Shown here piece by piece: positions 42,791-53,639 of a DNA stretch of 55,281 nucleotides. Position 1 is the first letter of the stretch. Every line of letters begins with the position of its first letter. The translations under genes were made by a program, and so were the position numbers. This DNA comes from Nemertoderma westbladi. Its lineage: Eukaryota; Xenacoelomorpha; Nemertodermatida; Nemertodermatidae. The notes under the pieces are model-generated. The model saw only the letters and a program-made list of their open reading frames with translations, did not search any database and had not been told where the DNA came from. The stretch lies in contig JAUCBJ010003552.1 of the NCBI GenBank assembly GCA_032718475.1, positions 1-55,281 of the forward strand. The letters are read 5' to 3'.

Positions 42791-42938
42791 AAGGAAGTCA
42801 AACTATTCGAAGGTGATGAGAATGAGGAAAGAGGAAACTGGAATCATCATATTGAGTATATACTATCGTTGCTGGGTTACGCCGTGGGTCTCGGGAATGT
42901 ATGGAGATTCCCATATCTAACATACGATCATGGCGGAG
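42791..42938 (+). CDS. SLC6 (glycine-transporter-like) exon: N-terminal tail and TM1
   Basis: Flanked by acceptor TGTTTTAG and donor G|GTATGTG. It encodes [20 protein letters not shown], then [20 protein letters not shown] and PYLTYDHGG. This is the signature of sodium- and chloride-coupled neurotransmitter/amino-acid transporters (TM1, NVWRFPY). In such transporters TM1 helps bind substrate and sodium. A glycine in GYAVGLG, rather than Asp, fits amino-acid rather than monoamine transport. The exon ends in phase 1 and joins the next exon without breaking the frame. The upstream first exon was not identified. Confidence 0.9.
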
Positions 42939-43021
42939 GTATGTGTGCTCATTCAATATTATAATATATAGTTAGCTCTATTAGCTCTCTAACTAATAAG
43001 TTTAGTTCAACTTCCAACATC

Positions 43022-43300
43022 TTGGAGGCGGTAGACCACCCCAACCAGAGCCGTATATCCCTCACAAATCTTGCTGGAAAACGGCGCCGCATGGCCGCCC
43101 AGCTCCTGTGTAATGGATATCATCACCAAATATGTCAGTCCCGCAACTGCTGGAGGCCAGCACTAACCTGCATCTGCGATTTGTGTCATAAACCAGCCGA
43201 CGATGTCTCGCACGTCTGGGACTGCAACTCGCTGAGGATTACCTCTTATACACCGCTAGAGCTTGCTTGCCACCTAAACTCATTGATTCCATCACAATAA
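43022..43300 (+). pseudogene. Possible LINE C-terminal fragment in the SLC6 intron
   Basis: A 92-codon frame with CICDLCHKPADDVSHVWDCN, a CxxC-x-H-x-C pattern like the C-terminal zinc motif of some LINE proteins (CxxCxxxxxxxxHxxxxC). There is no further match. It lies inside the intron between 42,938 and 44,046 and is not part of the transporter. Confidence 0.35.
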
Positions 43301-44045
43301 TTACTCAACTTTTAATTATATTCCTACTTATTTACTAAACATTTTAATTTATTTTATCATTTAAATATAAGCAATAATTTGATCTACTTTAATTATTTAT
43401 TGTAGACGTAAAAAACTTACGTAAATAGTATACTTTACTGTATTATATTATTACAGATATTATTTAATTATGTGACGCGGTAGGGTAGGTATACCGTATT
43501 AATCGGAACCATGTTTTGGTAAAATAAACGGCTTCTAGTTTCATAATATATAATTAGGAGAGAGAATTAGGTATGTTTTTTAATTAATTATTCATATTAG
43601 TTTAAGAGCTCTGCTTCTGATAACAACATTAAGAGTGGCAGTTGGGTACATAACTTTTGTAAATTGCGATTTTATTTATCATGTACCTGTATGTATGTAT
43701 GTTATCAAGTATCTGTAACCTTGATAATTTATTTTTCAACGAAGCTTCTAAATCTAAAAATGGCGTATCAGTAAGTACCTTTAGGTTTGAGCTATGACAA
43801 TTATCATCTACAGTAGCTAGTCTTTTATTGCTTCTTTTATTGGTTTTATTGATTATAAATTCAATTGTTTTCTCGATAATTTTTGTTTCTTCATAATCAA
43901 GCTAAATGACTTTCCAATTTTTTAACAATTCTTCTGAAAATTTCTGTGAATGTCTGTCGAGTAACTGATCCGTAACTGATACCGTAACTAAACGATTAAA
44001 TGCAAATACTTTCTAAATAATTATTGTGGTATTTAAAAATTCCAG
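43301..44045 (+). other. Rest of SLC6 intron
   Basis: AT-rich, with no feature beyond the acceptor AATTCCAG at its end. Confidence 0.6.
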
Positions 44046-44177
44046 CTGCATTTCTAATACCTTATGTTATCATGTTGGTGTTTGCTGGAATCCCTTTGTT
44101 CTACATGGAGGTAATTCTGGGACAATATTCCAGCTGCGGACCTAGCACCTTATGGAGATGCACACCTGCGTTGAAGG
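44046..44177 (+). CDS. SLC6 exon: TM2 and following loop
   Basis: Acceptor AATTCCAG and donor GG|GTAAGTA. Together with the preceding phase-1 base it encodes AAFLIPYVIMLVFAGIPLFY, then MEVILGQYSSCGPSTLWRCT and PALK. These match TM2 and the conserved PLFxxExxxGQ-SxxGP segment of SLC6 transporters. At the exon junction HGGAAF replaces the usual NGGGAF. It ends in phase 1. Confidence 0.92.
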
Positions 44178-44610
44178 GTAAGTACTATATTATATTGTCG
44201 AGAATGTAACTGTAAAATTGAAAACATAGACTTTCACCTCAACAAGATATTCGTATTACAGTATTACAGTACTAATGTATTGGTGAAATAAATTGATGAG
44301 GCACGAGCTCCCCATAACCACGGGAATTTCTTAAATACCGTATAGACTTCGGTTACCTGTAGTTATTTTACATAGTTAAAGTTAGAATGCCAAAATCTAT
44401 CGACGCCAGATGGTTCAATAATGGTAACCACACATTCAAATCTTACAGTAGTTCACCTCCCGTATAAAAAAACTAGAGCAGTATTATTATTAGGTTTATT
44501 GTTTTCTCCTAGTGATATTCCGCTATGTAGAATTATAATTTTATAATGTAATCCTAATGTTAACTCATTGTAATGAACAAACAATTTAATACTAAATATA
44601 TTTCCCATAG

Positions 44611-44793
44611 GAATCGCCGTTGCCCAGGTAATAATTTCCACACTGGTTGGTATCTACTACAACACCATCATAGCCTACACCGTCTTCTACTTTATCAGCT
44701 CGTTCTCATGGGAGCTTCCATGGATTGGGTGCCACCATTCCTGGAACACCAACGCCTGCGATTCTATATACAAGGCTATACATAACTGCACAG
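44611..44793 (+). CDS. SLC6 exon: TM3 and start of the large extracellular loop
   Basis: Acceptor TTCCCATAG and donor ACAG|GTGATT. It encodes GIAVAQVIISTLVGIYYNTI, then IAYTVFYFISSFSWELPWIG and CHHSWNTNACDSIYKAIHNC, then T. TM3 with IYYN, and the two loop cysteines (C...WNT-x-C) that form the family disulphide, are present. NCT is a likely N-glycosylation site. The pattern PALKGIAVAQVIIS...YYN is closest, in my reading, to glycine transporters. No later exon (TM4-TM12) is recognisable downstream within the window. The gene therefore either continues beyond a >10-kb satellite-filled intron or is a fragment. Confidence 0.9.
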
Positions 44794-45653
44794 GTGATTA
44801 TTACCCATTAACAATTAACGTAAAATAAAAAAAACATGGCTACAAGATTATAATCAATATTTGTCAATAAGTAAACAAAATTTCATTTTTAAAGTTGGTG
44901 TGAAATCTGATAATTTGATATCTCTCATTGATTCGAAAAATATAGAACGGAAAAATACCTAAATTAAAGGTAGAGACGAAGAGAGATGTTATTACTAAAT
45001 AATCGAAAATCAACAAAACAAAGCCTACTAATATAGATTGTCTTGAATACTATTATTAATAAAAATATTAAAAGGAGGATTGTTAATGGTTCTTGAAATA
45101 AATAAATCGGAACTATAAATATTTGTTTTAGTTTTAATACCAATATGTTTCTATAGTTTTTCTATCTGAACCACCATGGGTTCCTTCTCCTGCCTGTCGA
45201 TTTTCTCTTTTATTTCCGTGTTGCCGAACTCGGACGATTGGTTTTTCTCCTTTTTCGGGAATCTGATGGGTTCGATGATGGGTCGACCCAACGGGAAGTA
45301 ACCCGATTGTATGACGTCATCATCACCTGACAGTGGTGGTAAACAGGGATAGCCAACAGTATCCAATCCGTATCTGTAAGGGATAAAGTTGGTACCGGTA
45401 CCGGTATGACATGATTGACCGCACAAAAGTGAAATACACTATGGCGAAATGCGAATGATCCAAAAAAAATGCCAACCTGCCACACTCGATCTTTCCAAGT
45501 TTGGTCCATGTTCTCAGTGTGTTGGAAAATGGGAAGCCGGCAAAAAAGGGAAGTTCACCACCGCCAGTGGACCTGTCTGTTTAAACGAACAGTTTCTTCT
45601 ATTGTTTGGAAAATGTTAGAATCGCTGTGAATATTCTTAAGAATAAAGCGTGA
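44794..45653. other. Stretch after the last SLC6 exon seen
   Basis: AT-rich to 45,140, then a more balanced part with the candidate minus-strand exon below. GGTACCGGTACCGGTATG lies at 45,391-45,408. Confidence 0.4.
45151..45373 (-). CDS. Candidate terminal exon, minus strand, family unknown
   Basis: A minus-strand acceptor (TTTATCCCTTACAG) is followed by an open frame of ~74 residues ending in a stop. It reads YGLDTVGYPCLPPLSGDDDV, then FPLGRPIIEPIRFPKKEKNQ, then a Glu/Lys-rich tail. The change from Pro-rich to charged helix is protein-like. An overlapping frame in another phase (45,210-45,509) is less convincing. No partner exon found. Confidence 0.3.
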
Positions 45654-46655
45654 AGTTAGAGTTACCTTAATATTATACAGTTAGAGTTGCCTTAATATTA
45701 TACAGTTAGAGTTACCTTAATATTATACAGTTAGAGTTACCTTAATATTATACAGTTAGAGTTACCTTAATATTATACAGTTAGAGTTACCTTAATATTA
45801 TACAGTTAGAGTTACCTTAATATTATACAGTTAGAGTTACCTTAATATTATACAGTTAGAGTTACCTTAATATTATACAGTTAGAGTTACCTTAATATTA
45901 TACAGTTAGAGTTACCTTAATATTATACAGTTAGAGTTACCTTAATATTATACAGTTAGAGTTACCTTAATATTATACAGTTAGAGTTACCTTAATATTA
46001 TACAGTTAGAGTTGCCTTAATATTATACAGTTAGAGTTACCTTAATATTATACAGTTAGAGTTACCTTAATATTATACAGTTAGAGTTACCTTAATATTA
46101 TACAGTTAGAGTTGCCTTAATATTATACAGTTAGAGTTACCTTAATATTATACAGTTAGAGTTACCTTAATATTATACAGTTAGAGTTACCTTAATATTA
46201 TACAGTTAGAGTTACCTTAATATTATACAGTTAGAGTTACCTTAATATTATACAGTTAGAGTTACCTTAATATTATACAGTTAGAGTTACCTTAATATTA
46301 TACAGTTAGAGTTACCTTAATATTATACAGTTAGAGTTGCCTTAATATTATACAGTTAGAGTTACCTTAATATTATACAGTTAGAGTTACCTTAATATTA
46401 TACAGTTAGAGTTACCTTAATATTATACAGTTAGAGTTACCTTAATATTATACAGTTAGAGTTACCTTAATATTATACAGTTAGAGTTACCTTAATATTA
46501 TACAGTTAGAGTTACCTTAATATTATACAGTTAGAGTTACCTTAATATTATACAGTTAGAGTTACCTTAATATTATACAGTTAGAGTTACCTTAATATTA
46601 TACAGTTAGAGTTACCTTAATATTATACAGTTAGAGTTACCTTAATATTATACCC
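45654..46655. repeat. 25-bp satellite array
   Basis: About 40 head-to-tail copies of TTAGAGTTACCTTAATATTA followed by TACAG. Nearly all copies are identical. The only frequent variant is GTTGCC for GTTACC (near 45,687, 46,011, 46,111 and 46,336), each separated by a whole number of units. Such homogeneity means recent expansion. Confidence 0.98.
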
Positions 46656-46683
46656 GGCAAATTTTGATATAATTAAAAATTGG

Positions 46684-46878
46684 ATGCGACTTTACCCAGA
46701 TTGGCCAGATATAGCAATGACAGGACTGTGTAATTTTGAATCATTCACCCAGTTCATTTCGTTTGGGTTAGGTTACCGGTATACAAATTTATGTAGAATT
46801 TCTATGAATAAAGATATGATCCGCAAGTATTCTTATCGAGAATTTTTGGATAATATAGAATCCAAAAAAGAAGGATAG
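46684..46878 (+). CDS. Unrecognised frame abutting the 25-bp satellite
   Basis: An open frame reads MRLYPDWPDIAMTGLCNFES, then a middle containing FTQFISFGLGYRYTNL, then YREFLDNIESKKEG and stop. It stays open upstream into the edge of the satellite. A possible acceptor (CTTTACCCAG) lies at 46,690-46,699. The amino-acid composition is protein-like and non-repetitive, but I do not recognise a family. A last exon or element remnant are both possible. Confidence 0.35.
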   Translation: MRLYPDWPDIAMTGLCNFESFTQFISFGLGYRYTNLCRISMNKDMIRKYSYREFLDNIESKKEG

Positions 46879-47284
46879 ATTAGGATTGATTGTGAATTAC
46901 TTTTGAGTTTCATGCTGCTAAATTGTCCCGAATAGTAATCAAACTAACCGTAAGTGGGGCGTGCTACGTTGGGTCAGCATGTGAGAAAATGGATTCATTG
47001 GTTGCCAAGGTAAACCCACAAGCCTCCCAGTAAATAAAGGTTCATGATTGGTCACCTGATTGCGAGCTGATTTCCTCCATTTTGCTCTTCGATTTTGAAA
47101 CCAAACCTAAATAATTTAAAAGTTGGTTGAAGGTCTAACTATGTACCACAATTCACGAGTTTCACTAGTAAAAAGCTGCCTTCTCAAGTATAAATTAAGA
47201 CAGTTTACAGAGAATTACGACAAGTAGGTGCAAAGTAACATAGAAAGATACGGGAGGGGAGAGGATATACAGCATACCGGTATT
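46879..47284. other. Spacer, no gene seen
   Basis: Nothing supported. Ends at the TTAA (47,285-47,288) flanking the next element. Confidence 0.5.
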
Positions 47285-47288
47285 TTAA

Positions 47289-48052
47289 GGGGGGGGGGGG
47301 GGGGGTGGGGGGGGGGGGGTAGCACCCCCAAATTGAACATCACATTTTTGTGTCTCTCGACCTCTCTCGCCAAGGGCTATTTCTCCACCAATATTTGTTT
47401 AAATTGTCGAAATTTGGATTATAGGATTATTAACAAATTTTGCCTCAAATGCTCTGGAGCCTTTTTAGAACAAAAAGGCCCCCAAAAAGGGCTTTTTTGG
47501 GCCTTTTTGATATAAAAAGGCTCCAGGGCATTTCCAACCAAATTTGTTCAGAACAAGTATGGAGAAAGGTATTCTTAACAAGTGTACCAAATTTCAACTC
47601 ATTTCAGTTAAAATTGGCGGAGAAATAGCCTTTTGTCATGAAAATTTTGTCATTCTGAGATATGGGTGTTTAAAGTTTAAGGAACAATTCAAACCTTCCC
47701 GCTATTTTAGATAATACCAATTTTCTATGTTCAACAATAACTTTGTCAAAAATGAATGAAATCAAACGAAATTTTTCATGCTTTCTAAACAGATAACTAG
47801 TAAAACAACGTTTTAGCAATTTTATACATATCTGTACCGTGAGAGTCTTTTTAATGAAAAGGGCCCCGCACAATTGTAAAATATAGTGCAGCTCGAATGC
47901 TTTACAAAAATCAAACTAGCTCTTACGTTTTGGGTAATAACTTGAGTTTGAAAAAAAGATATGAAAAAACTGCTTGCAGATTTTAAATCTCAATTAAATT
48001 TGGCACATGATAGAATAAAAAAAACTTTTTTGTACATTTCCAAAATAGGGGG
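47289..48052. mobile_element. Second copy of the TTAA element, right end lost
   Basis: Begins directly after TTAA with G(17)TG(13)TAGCACCCCC and then follows the 29.4-30.75-kb copy closely, including the GCCTTTTTAGAACAAAAAGG core. It lacks the LINE and part of the left interior. It stops at AAAATAGGGGG, where the other copy continues into its right inverted end. The 16-bp satellite starts at the next base. Confidence 0.8.
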
Positions 48053-49831
48053 CTCACCTGTATTATCTACTGTACATATTATGTATTACGTATATTACGT
48101 ATTATCTCTCACCTGTATTATCTCTCACCTGTATTATCTACATACTGTATTATCTCTCACCTGTATTATCTCTCACCTGTATTATCTCTCACCTGTATTA
48201 TCTCTCAACTTTATTATCTCTCAACTATATTATCTACATACTGTATTATCTCTCACCTTTATTATCTACATACTGTATTATCTCTCACCTTTATTATCTA
48301 CATGCTGTATTATCTCTCACCTTTATTATCTACATACTGTATTATCTACATACTGTATTATCTACATACTGTATTATCTACATCCTGTATTATCTACATA
48401 CTGTATTATCTACATACTGTATTATCTACATACTGTATTATCTACATACTGTATTATCTACATACTGTATTATCTACATACTGTATTATCTCTCACCTGT
48501 ATTATCTACATACTGTATTATCTCTCACCTGTATTATCTCTCACCTGTATTATCTCTCACCTGTATTATCTCTCACCTTTATTATCTACATGCTGTATTA
48601 TCTCTCACCTTTATTATCTACATGCTGTATTATCTCTCACCTTTATTATCTACATACTGTATTATCTACATACTGTATTATCTCTCACCTTTATTATCTA
48701 CATGCTGTATTATCTCTCACCTTTATTATCTACATACTGTATTATCTCTCACCTGTATTATCTACATACTGTATTATCTACATACTGTATTATCTACATA
48801 CTGTATTATCTACATACTGTATTATCTACATACTGTATTATCTACATACTGTATTATCTACATACTGTATTATCTACATCCTGTATTATCTCTCACCTGT
48901 ATTATCTACATACTGTATTATCTCTCACCTGTATTATCTATATACTGTATTATCTACATACTGTATTATCTCTCACCTGTATTATCTCTCACCTGTATTA
49001 TCTCTCACCTGTATTATCTACATCCTGTATTATCTACATACTGTATTATCTCTCACCTGTATTATCTCTCACCTGTATTATCTCTCACCTGTATTATCTC
49101 TCACCTGTATTATCTCTCACCTGTATTATCTCTCACCTGTATTATCTCTCACCTGTATTATCTCTCACCTGTATTATCTACATACTGTATTATCTCTCAC
49201 CTGTATTATCTACATACTGTATTATCTCTCACCTTTATTATCTACATACTGTATTATCTCTCACCTTTATTATCTACATGCTGTATTATCTCTCAACTTT
49301 ATTATCTACATACTGTATTATCTCTCACCTGTATTATCTCTCACCTGTATTATCTCTCACCTGTATTATCTACATACTGTATTATCTACATACTGTATTA
49401 TCTCTCACCTTTATTATCTACATGCTGTATTATCTCTCAACTTTATTATCTACATACTGTATTATCTCTCACCTGTATTATCTCTCACCTGTATTATCTC
49501 TCACCTGTATTATCTACATACTGTATTATCTACATCCTGTATTATCTACATACTGTATTATCTCTCATCTTTATTATCTCTCATCTTTATTATCTACATA
49601 CTGTATTATCTACATACTGTATTATCTCTCACCTTTATTATCTACATACTGTATTATCTCTCACCTGTATTATCTACATACTGTATTATCTACATCCTGT
49701 ATTATCTACATACTGTATTATCTCTCATCTTTATTATCTCTCATCTTTATTATCTACATGCTGTATTATCTACATACTGTATTATCTCTCACCTTTATTA
49801 TCTACATACTGTATTATCTACATACTGTACT
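48053..49831. repeat. 16-bp minisatellite, ~111 units of two main types
   Basis: The unit is ATTATCTCTCACCTGT (type A) or ATTATCTACATACTGT (type B), with variants (CCTTT, ACATGCTGT, ACATCCTGT, CTCAACTTT). Longer periods of 144 and 160 bp (9 and 10 units) are visible, for example 49,278/49,422 and 49,563/49,723. Because 16 is not a multiple of 3 and no unit junction makes a stop, all three forward frames stay open for hundreds of codons; these are not genes. Confidence 0.97.
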
Positions 49832-49859
49832 AGAAAGGCATTTCCTAAAGGAAATGCAA

Positions 49860-51096
49860 CCACGAAGCTAAGGAAAATTAAACAAAGGGCCACAATTTGG
49901 TTTGTTGCTTAGCCTAGTGGTTTTTGCCAATAAATAACTTATATTCCCATGGAAACTAGAATTCTCTGGAACTGTTGGTTTTACCTTTGAAAAAAGATTC
50001 AGTCCAGATTGTGGTTCAGATAAAGATAACACATATCGAGTTTCAGAAAATATTGTAGTTTATGTCCAAATTACCGATTTTCTATCAAAATGCATCTGTT
50101 TGTAGTGGTTGTCATGGAAACTGAAAAATAGAACAATGTAATTCGGATGCAGAATAAGTCATATAGTGGGGGTAGGTGTTGGTCCCAAGTCTTAATAGTA
50201 TTAACTTGTGCTTCAAATTATCATTTTATAAATTTTAACATCTGTTTAGTCTTGTTGCTATGGTGACTGGAATTTCTAATTAACCTCGAACGGCTTGGAT
50301 ATGAACCTTATAGTTGAGTTGAGAAACCCCAAGTTTATATCTATTGCGGTTTTTCTACAAATAGAGTTATGAATATAGACTTGAATGATATAATCTGTAA
50401 TAAACTCCAGTTACCACGGTAACTAGATATTTCTGGAATGATTTGAGTTTCACTAAAAGTTCCAACTAGTGGTCCAGATAACACATACCCAGTTTTGTAA
50501 AATTTTATCGTGAAGTCTATGTCCAAATGAATAAGTTTTGAATAAAAACATCTGTTTTCAGCGGTTGTCATGGTAACTGAAAAATAGGACAATGTAATTC
50601 GGATGCAGAATAAGTTATATAGTGGGGGTAGGGGTTGGTCCCAAGTCATAACACCTTAACCTTAGGCTTCAAATTAACATTTTATAAATTTTAACACCTG
50701 TCTAGCCCGGTTGCCAAGGCAACTGGATTTTCTATTGAACCTCAATCGGCTCTGCTATGGACCTTATAGTTGTGTTGCGAAACCCCAAGTTTATATCTAT
50801 TATAGTTTTCCTACAAATAGAGTTATAAATATTGACTTGAAATACATAGACTTTTTTTGAAGTCCGTTGCCATGGAAACCAGATTTTTCCTGGATATGAG
50901 ACCCGGCCCAAAAGATGCGCCTCGTCGAGTAGTATATACATGCAAAATTTCAGGGTACTTTTAAAGGCTAGATTTGCCGGGGGTCAAAAAAAACCAAATC
51001 TGCTCCATACAAGTAAAATAGCCCACTATGAATAGACCATCTCAGCTAAGGAAAATCTTTCTTAGCGAAAGTAGTTGATTTTCCTTAGCTTCGTGG
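49860..51096 (+). repeat. Composite repeat, copy A (complete, ~1.24 kb)
   Basis: Starts CCACGAAGCTAAGGAAAATT and ends with the inverted counterpart TTTTCCTTAGCTTCGTGG, preceded by a 13-bp-stem hairpin (51,044-51,090). Between them are seven ~154-bp monomers. Each begins with a palindrome: 49,943, 50,108, 50,254, 50,410, 50,564, 50,710 and 50,866. Monomers 1-3 resemble 4-6, so there was an earlier three-unit duplication. Tandem core repeats plus a terminal hairpin resemble Helentron-related non-autonomous elements of molluscs, but I cannot confirm that. Confidence 0.88.
51044..51090. repeat. Terminal hairpin of the composite repeat
   Basis: AGCTAAGGAAAAT pairs with ATTTTCCTTAGCT. The loop contains a small CTTTC/GAAAG stem. 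The same hairpin recurs at about 54,795-54,841. Confidence 0.85.
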
Positions 51097-51143
51097 ATCT
51101 ACATATTGTATTACTAGAAAGGCATTTCCTAAAGGAAATGCAA
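51097..51143. repeat. Junction with about one 16-bp unit
   Basis: Between copies A and B: one ATCTACATATTGTATT-like unit, then ACTAGAAAGG and the small CATTTCCT-AA-AGGAAATG hairpin. This is the ancestral-looking site of the 16-bp satellite. Confidence 0.8.
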
Positions 51144-52171
51144 CCACGAATCTAAGGAAAATTAAACAAAGGGCCACAATTTGGTTTGTTGCTTAGCCTA
51201 GTTTAGTAGCATTTGCCAATAAATAACTTCTATTCCCATGGAAACTAGAGTTCTCTGGAACTGTTGGTTTTACCTTTGAAAAAAGATTCAGTCCAGATTG
51301 TGGTTCAGATAACACATTTACCGAGTTTCAGAAAAATATATTGTAGTTTATGTCCAAATTACCAATTTTCTATCAAAATGCATCTGTTTGCAGTGGTTGT
51401 CATGGAAACTGAAAAATAGAACAATGAAATTCGGATGCAGAATAAGTCATATAGTGGGGGTAGGGGTTGGTCCCAAGTCATAATACTATTAACTTGTGCT
51501 TCAAATTATCATTTTATAAATTTTAACATCTGTTTAGACTTGTTGCTATGGTAACTGTATTTTCTAATTAACCTCAAACGGCTTGGATATAGATCTTATA
51601 GATGAGTTGCAAAACCCCAAGTTTATATATATTACAGTTTTGCTACAAATAGAGTTATCAATATAGATTTGAATGATATAGAGTTTAATAAACTACAGTT
51701 ACCATGGTAACTAAATTTCTGCAATAATTTAAGTTTCACTAAAAGTTCCAACTAATGGTCCAGATAACACATACCCAGTTTTGTAAAATTTTATCGTGAA
51801 GTCTATGTCCAAATGAATAAGTTTTGAATAAAAACATATGTTTTCAGCGGTTGTCATGGAAACTGAAAAATAGAACAATGTAATTCGGACACAGAATAAG
51901 TTATATAGTGGGGGTAGGGGTTGGTCCCAAGTCCTAACACCTTAAACTTAGGCCTCAAATTAACATTTTATAAATTTTAACGTGTATGTATTATAGTATT
52001 CCTACAAATAGAGTTATAAATATTGACTTGAGATACATAGACTTTGTTCTAAGTCCGTTGCCATGGAAACCAGATTTTTCCTGGATATGAGACCCAGCCC
52101 AAAAGATGCGCCTCGACGAGTAGTATATACATGCAAAATTTCAGGGTACTTTTAAAGGCTAGTTTTTTCAC
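51144..52171 (+). repeat. Composite repeat, copy B (3' end replaced)
   Basis: Closely follows copy A, with most of monomer 6 deleted near 51,980, and breaks off after GGCTAGTTTTTTCACCTATC. The hairpin end is missing. Palindromes such as GTTACCATGGTAAC (near 51,700) are intact. Confidence 0.88.
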
Positions 52172-52352
52172 CTATCAAAAAATTGAATTAAATTAAAATT
52201 AAAATTAAATAAGAAATTAAACAAATTAATATTATGGTAACACTACAAAGTAAATTCTGGAAAATAATTAAAGTTAAACAAATATTCTAATTTAGATTGA
52301 GGAATTGATTATAAATTGATTATAATTTTAATTCGAATAACTAAAACTAAAT

Positions 52353-52616
52353 ATGGAAGATCAAGGGACGTATTTCTATAAAGCAGTGAAGGAGGCTAAA
52401 GAGGAGGGTAGAAGACAGGGAAGAAGAACTGGGTATAGAGAGGGAGAGAAAAACGGATGGGTAAAAGGCATGGCGAAAGGGAGAGAATTGGGGTGGGAAT
52501 ACGGATTCAAGGTTGGGAGGAGACAGGGACGGATGGAAGGTAGATCGATAGAGAGGAAGAGAAGCGGAAGATCGATAGAGAGGAAGAGAAGCGGAAGACA
52601 AATTAATCGTAATTAG
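52353..52616 (+). CDS. Small basic protein with twelve GX3 repeats (Yae1/Lto1-like)
   Basis: 87 residues. From Gly19 to Gly63 there is a glycine at every fourth position, twelve in a row (GRRQGRRTGYREG...GWEYGFKVGRRQG). This is the 'deca-GX3' pattern of the Yae1/Lto1 family, whose members form a small complex that delivers Fe-S clusters to the ribosome-recycling protein ABCE1. Here it is followed by a duplicated RSIERKRSG (a 27-bp tandem repeat). It is shorter than known Lto1 proteins (~140 residues) and lacks any C-terminal domain. AT-rich DNA surrounds it, between copies of the composite repeat. It could be a small gene, a first exon, or a chance product of a purine-rich repeat. Confidence 0.45.
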   Translation: MEDQGTYFYKAVKEAKEEGRRQGRRTGYREGEKNGWVKGMAKGRELGWEYGFKVGRRQGRMEGRSIERKRSGRSIERKRSGRQINRN

Positions 52617-53639
52617 ACTCGTAATTAAATTGTAATTTTCTATTAACTATTTGTAATTTGTAAATTAAATCGTAATAAAATTCTAGAACTAGAAAAAATT
52701 AATTTTTGAACGGCGCGGTTTGGGATAATAAAAAGTTTTTTAAAAGTTTTAATAGCTCGATAAAATAATATATTTGCGGTATATGGCGGTTTTTTTAGAA
52801 GCTGATCACGATTTTAGAACTCAGATATAACATACAAGAAAATTTCTAGTATTTTTGAATGGGCCCCCAGGGCACGAAAAAAGCAAGTAGTGCAAATATG
52901 ATAATAAAAAATCACCACAAAATAAATTGATTTTATGACATTAGGGGATTGCCGGGATGCTGATCGGATTGCCGGGATGCTGATCGTGGATATATCATAT
53001 CCGATTCATTGCGGCATTTTCGGACATGTGCCAATTTGGCACGAAAAATACAAGTACCGGTAGCAGAAATTGATAAAAATTTAATGTTTACACTTCCATT
53101 TAATATTCTTAACAAGTTCTATCGTGATCAGCGACCTCGACACTATTGCTTCAGAATTATCAATCCAAACTCAACGTTCATTAGTTTGAAAATTTTTCAC
53201 TTGTACTTTTCGTCCTGGGGGAGCGAATAGTGCAACAAAATTATGGTTTCAATGTCAGAAAACATTTTTAACAAGAATAAAGAGATCAGCGACCTCGAAA
53301 ACCCTTATACCATAAATTTGTAATTTTTTAGTCAAGATCTAAAAAATTGACAACCCACCCAGAGCCAATTAGTAAAAATAGACCTAACCTGATAGGGTTA
53401 AGGCCCCCCAAGTATCCCCTCCCCCAGCCCCATAATGAATTTCTCCTGCATCTGGGCCAGGCCACTCAAACACCAAAACTCCCCCCAAGGTGCTGATTGA
53501 TCTCATTAGTAAACGTGGCTTTAGAAATTTCAAAAATACGTATATTTCACAAAAAATTATAAAGGGTAATGGTCATAAACAGACTCTTCAATAATAATAA
53601 GTGAATTTTCGGAGTGAATTCCAAAATAAATTTTACAAA
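52617..53639. other. AT-rich spacer with small repeats
   Basis: A 21-bp duplication (GGATTGCCGGGATGCTGATC) at 52,945-52,986. GATCAGCGACCTCGA occurs twice, ~157 bp apart (53,124 and 53,285). A short inverted pair CCCCCAGG-x-ACGAAAA / TTTTCGTCCTGGGGG lies at 52,864 and 53,206. The frame at 53,009-53,230 is not recognised. Confidence 0.5.

Noticed and set aside
47961-49912. Three overlapping ORFs of 636, 536 and 403 codons
   Set aside because: They are one 16-bp satellite read in three phases. The period is not a multiple of 3 and the units lack stop codons, so open frames arise automatically.
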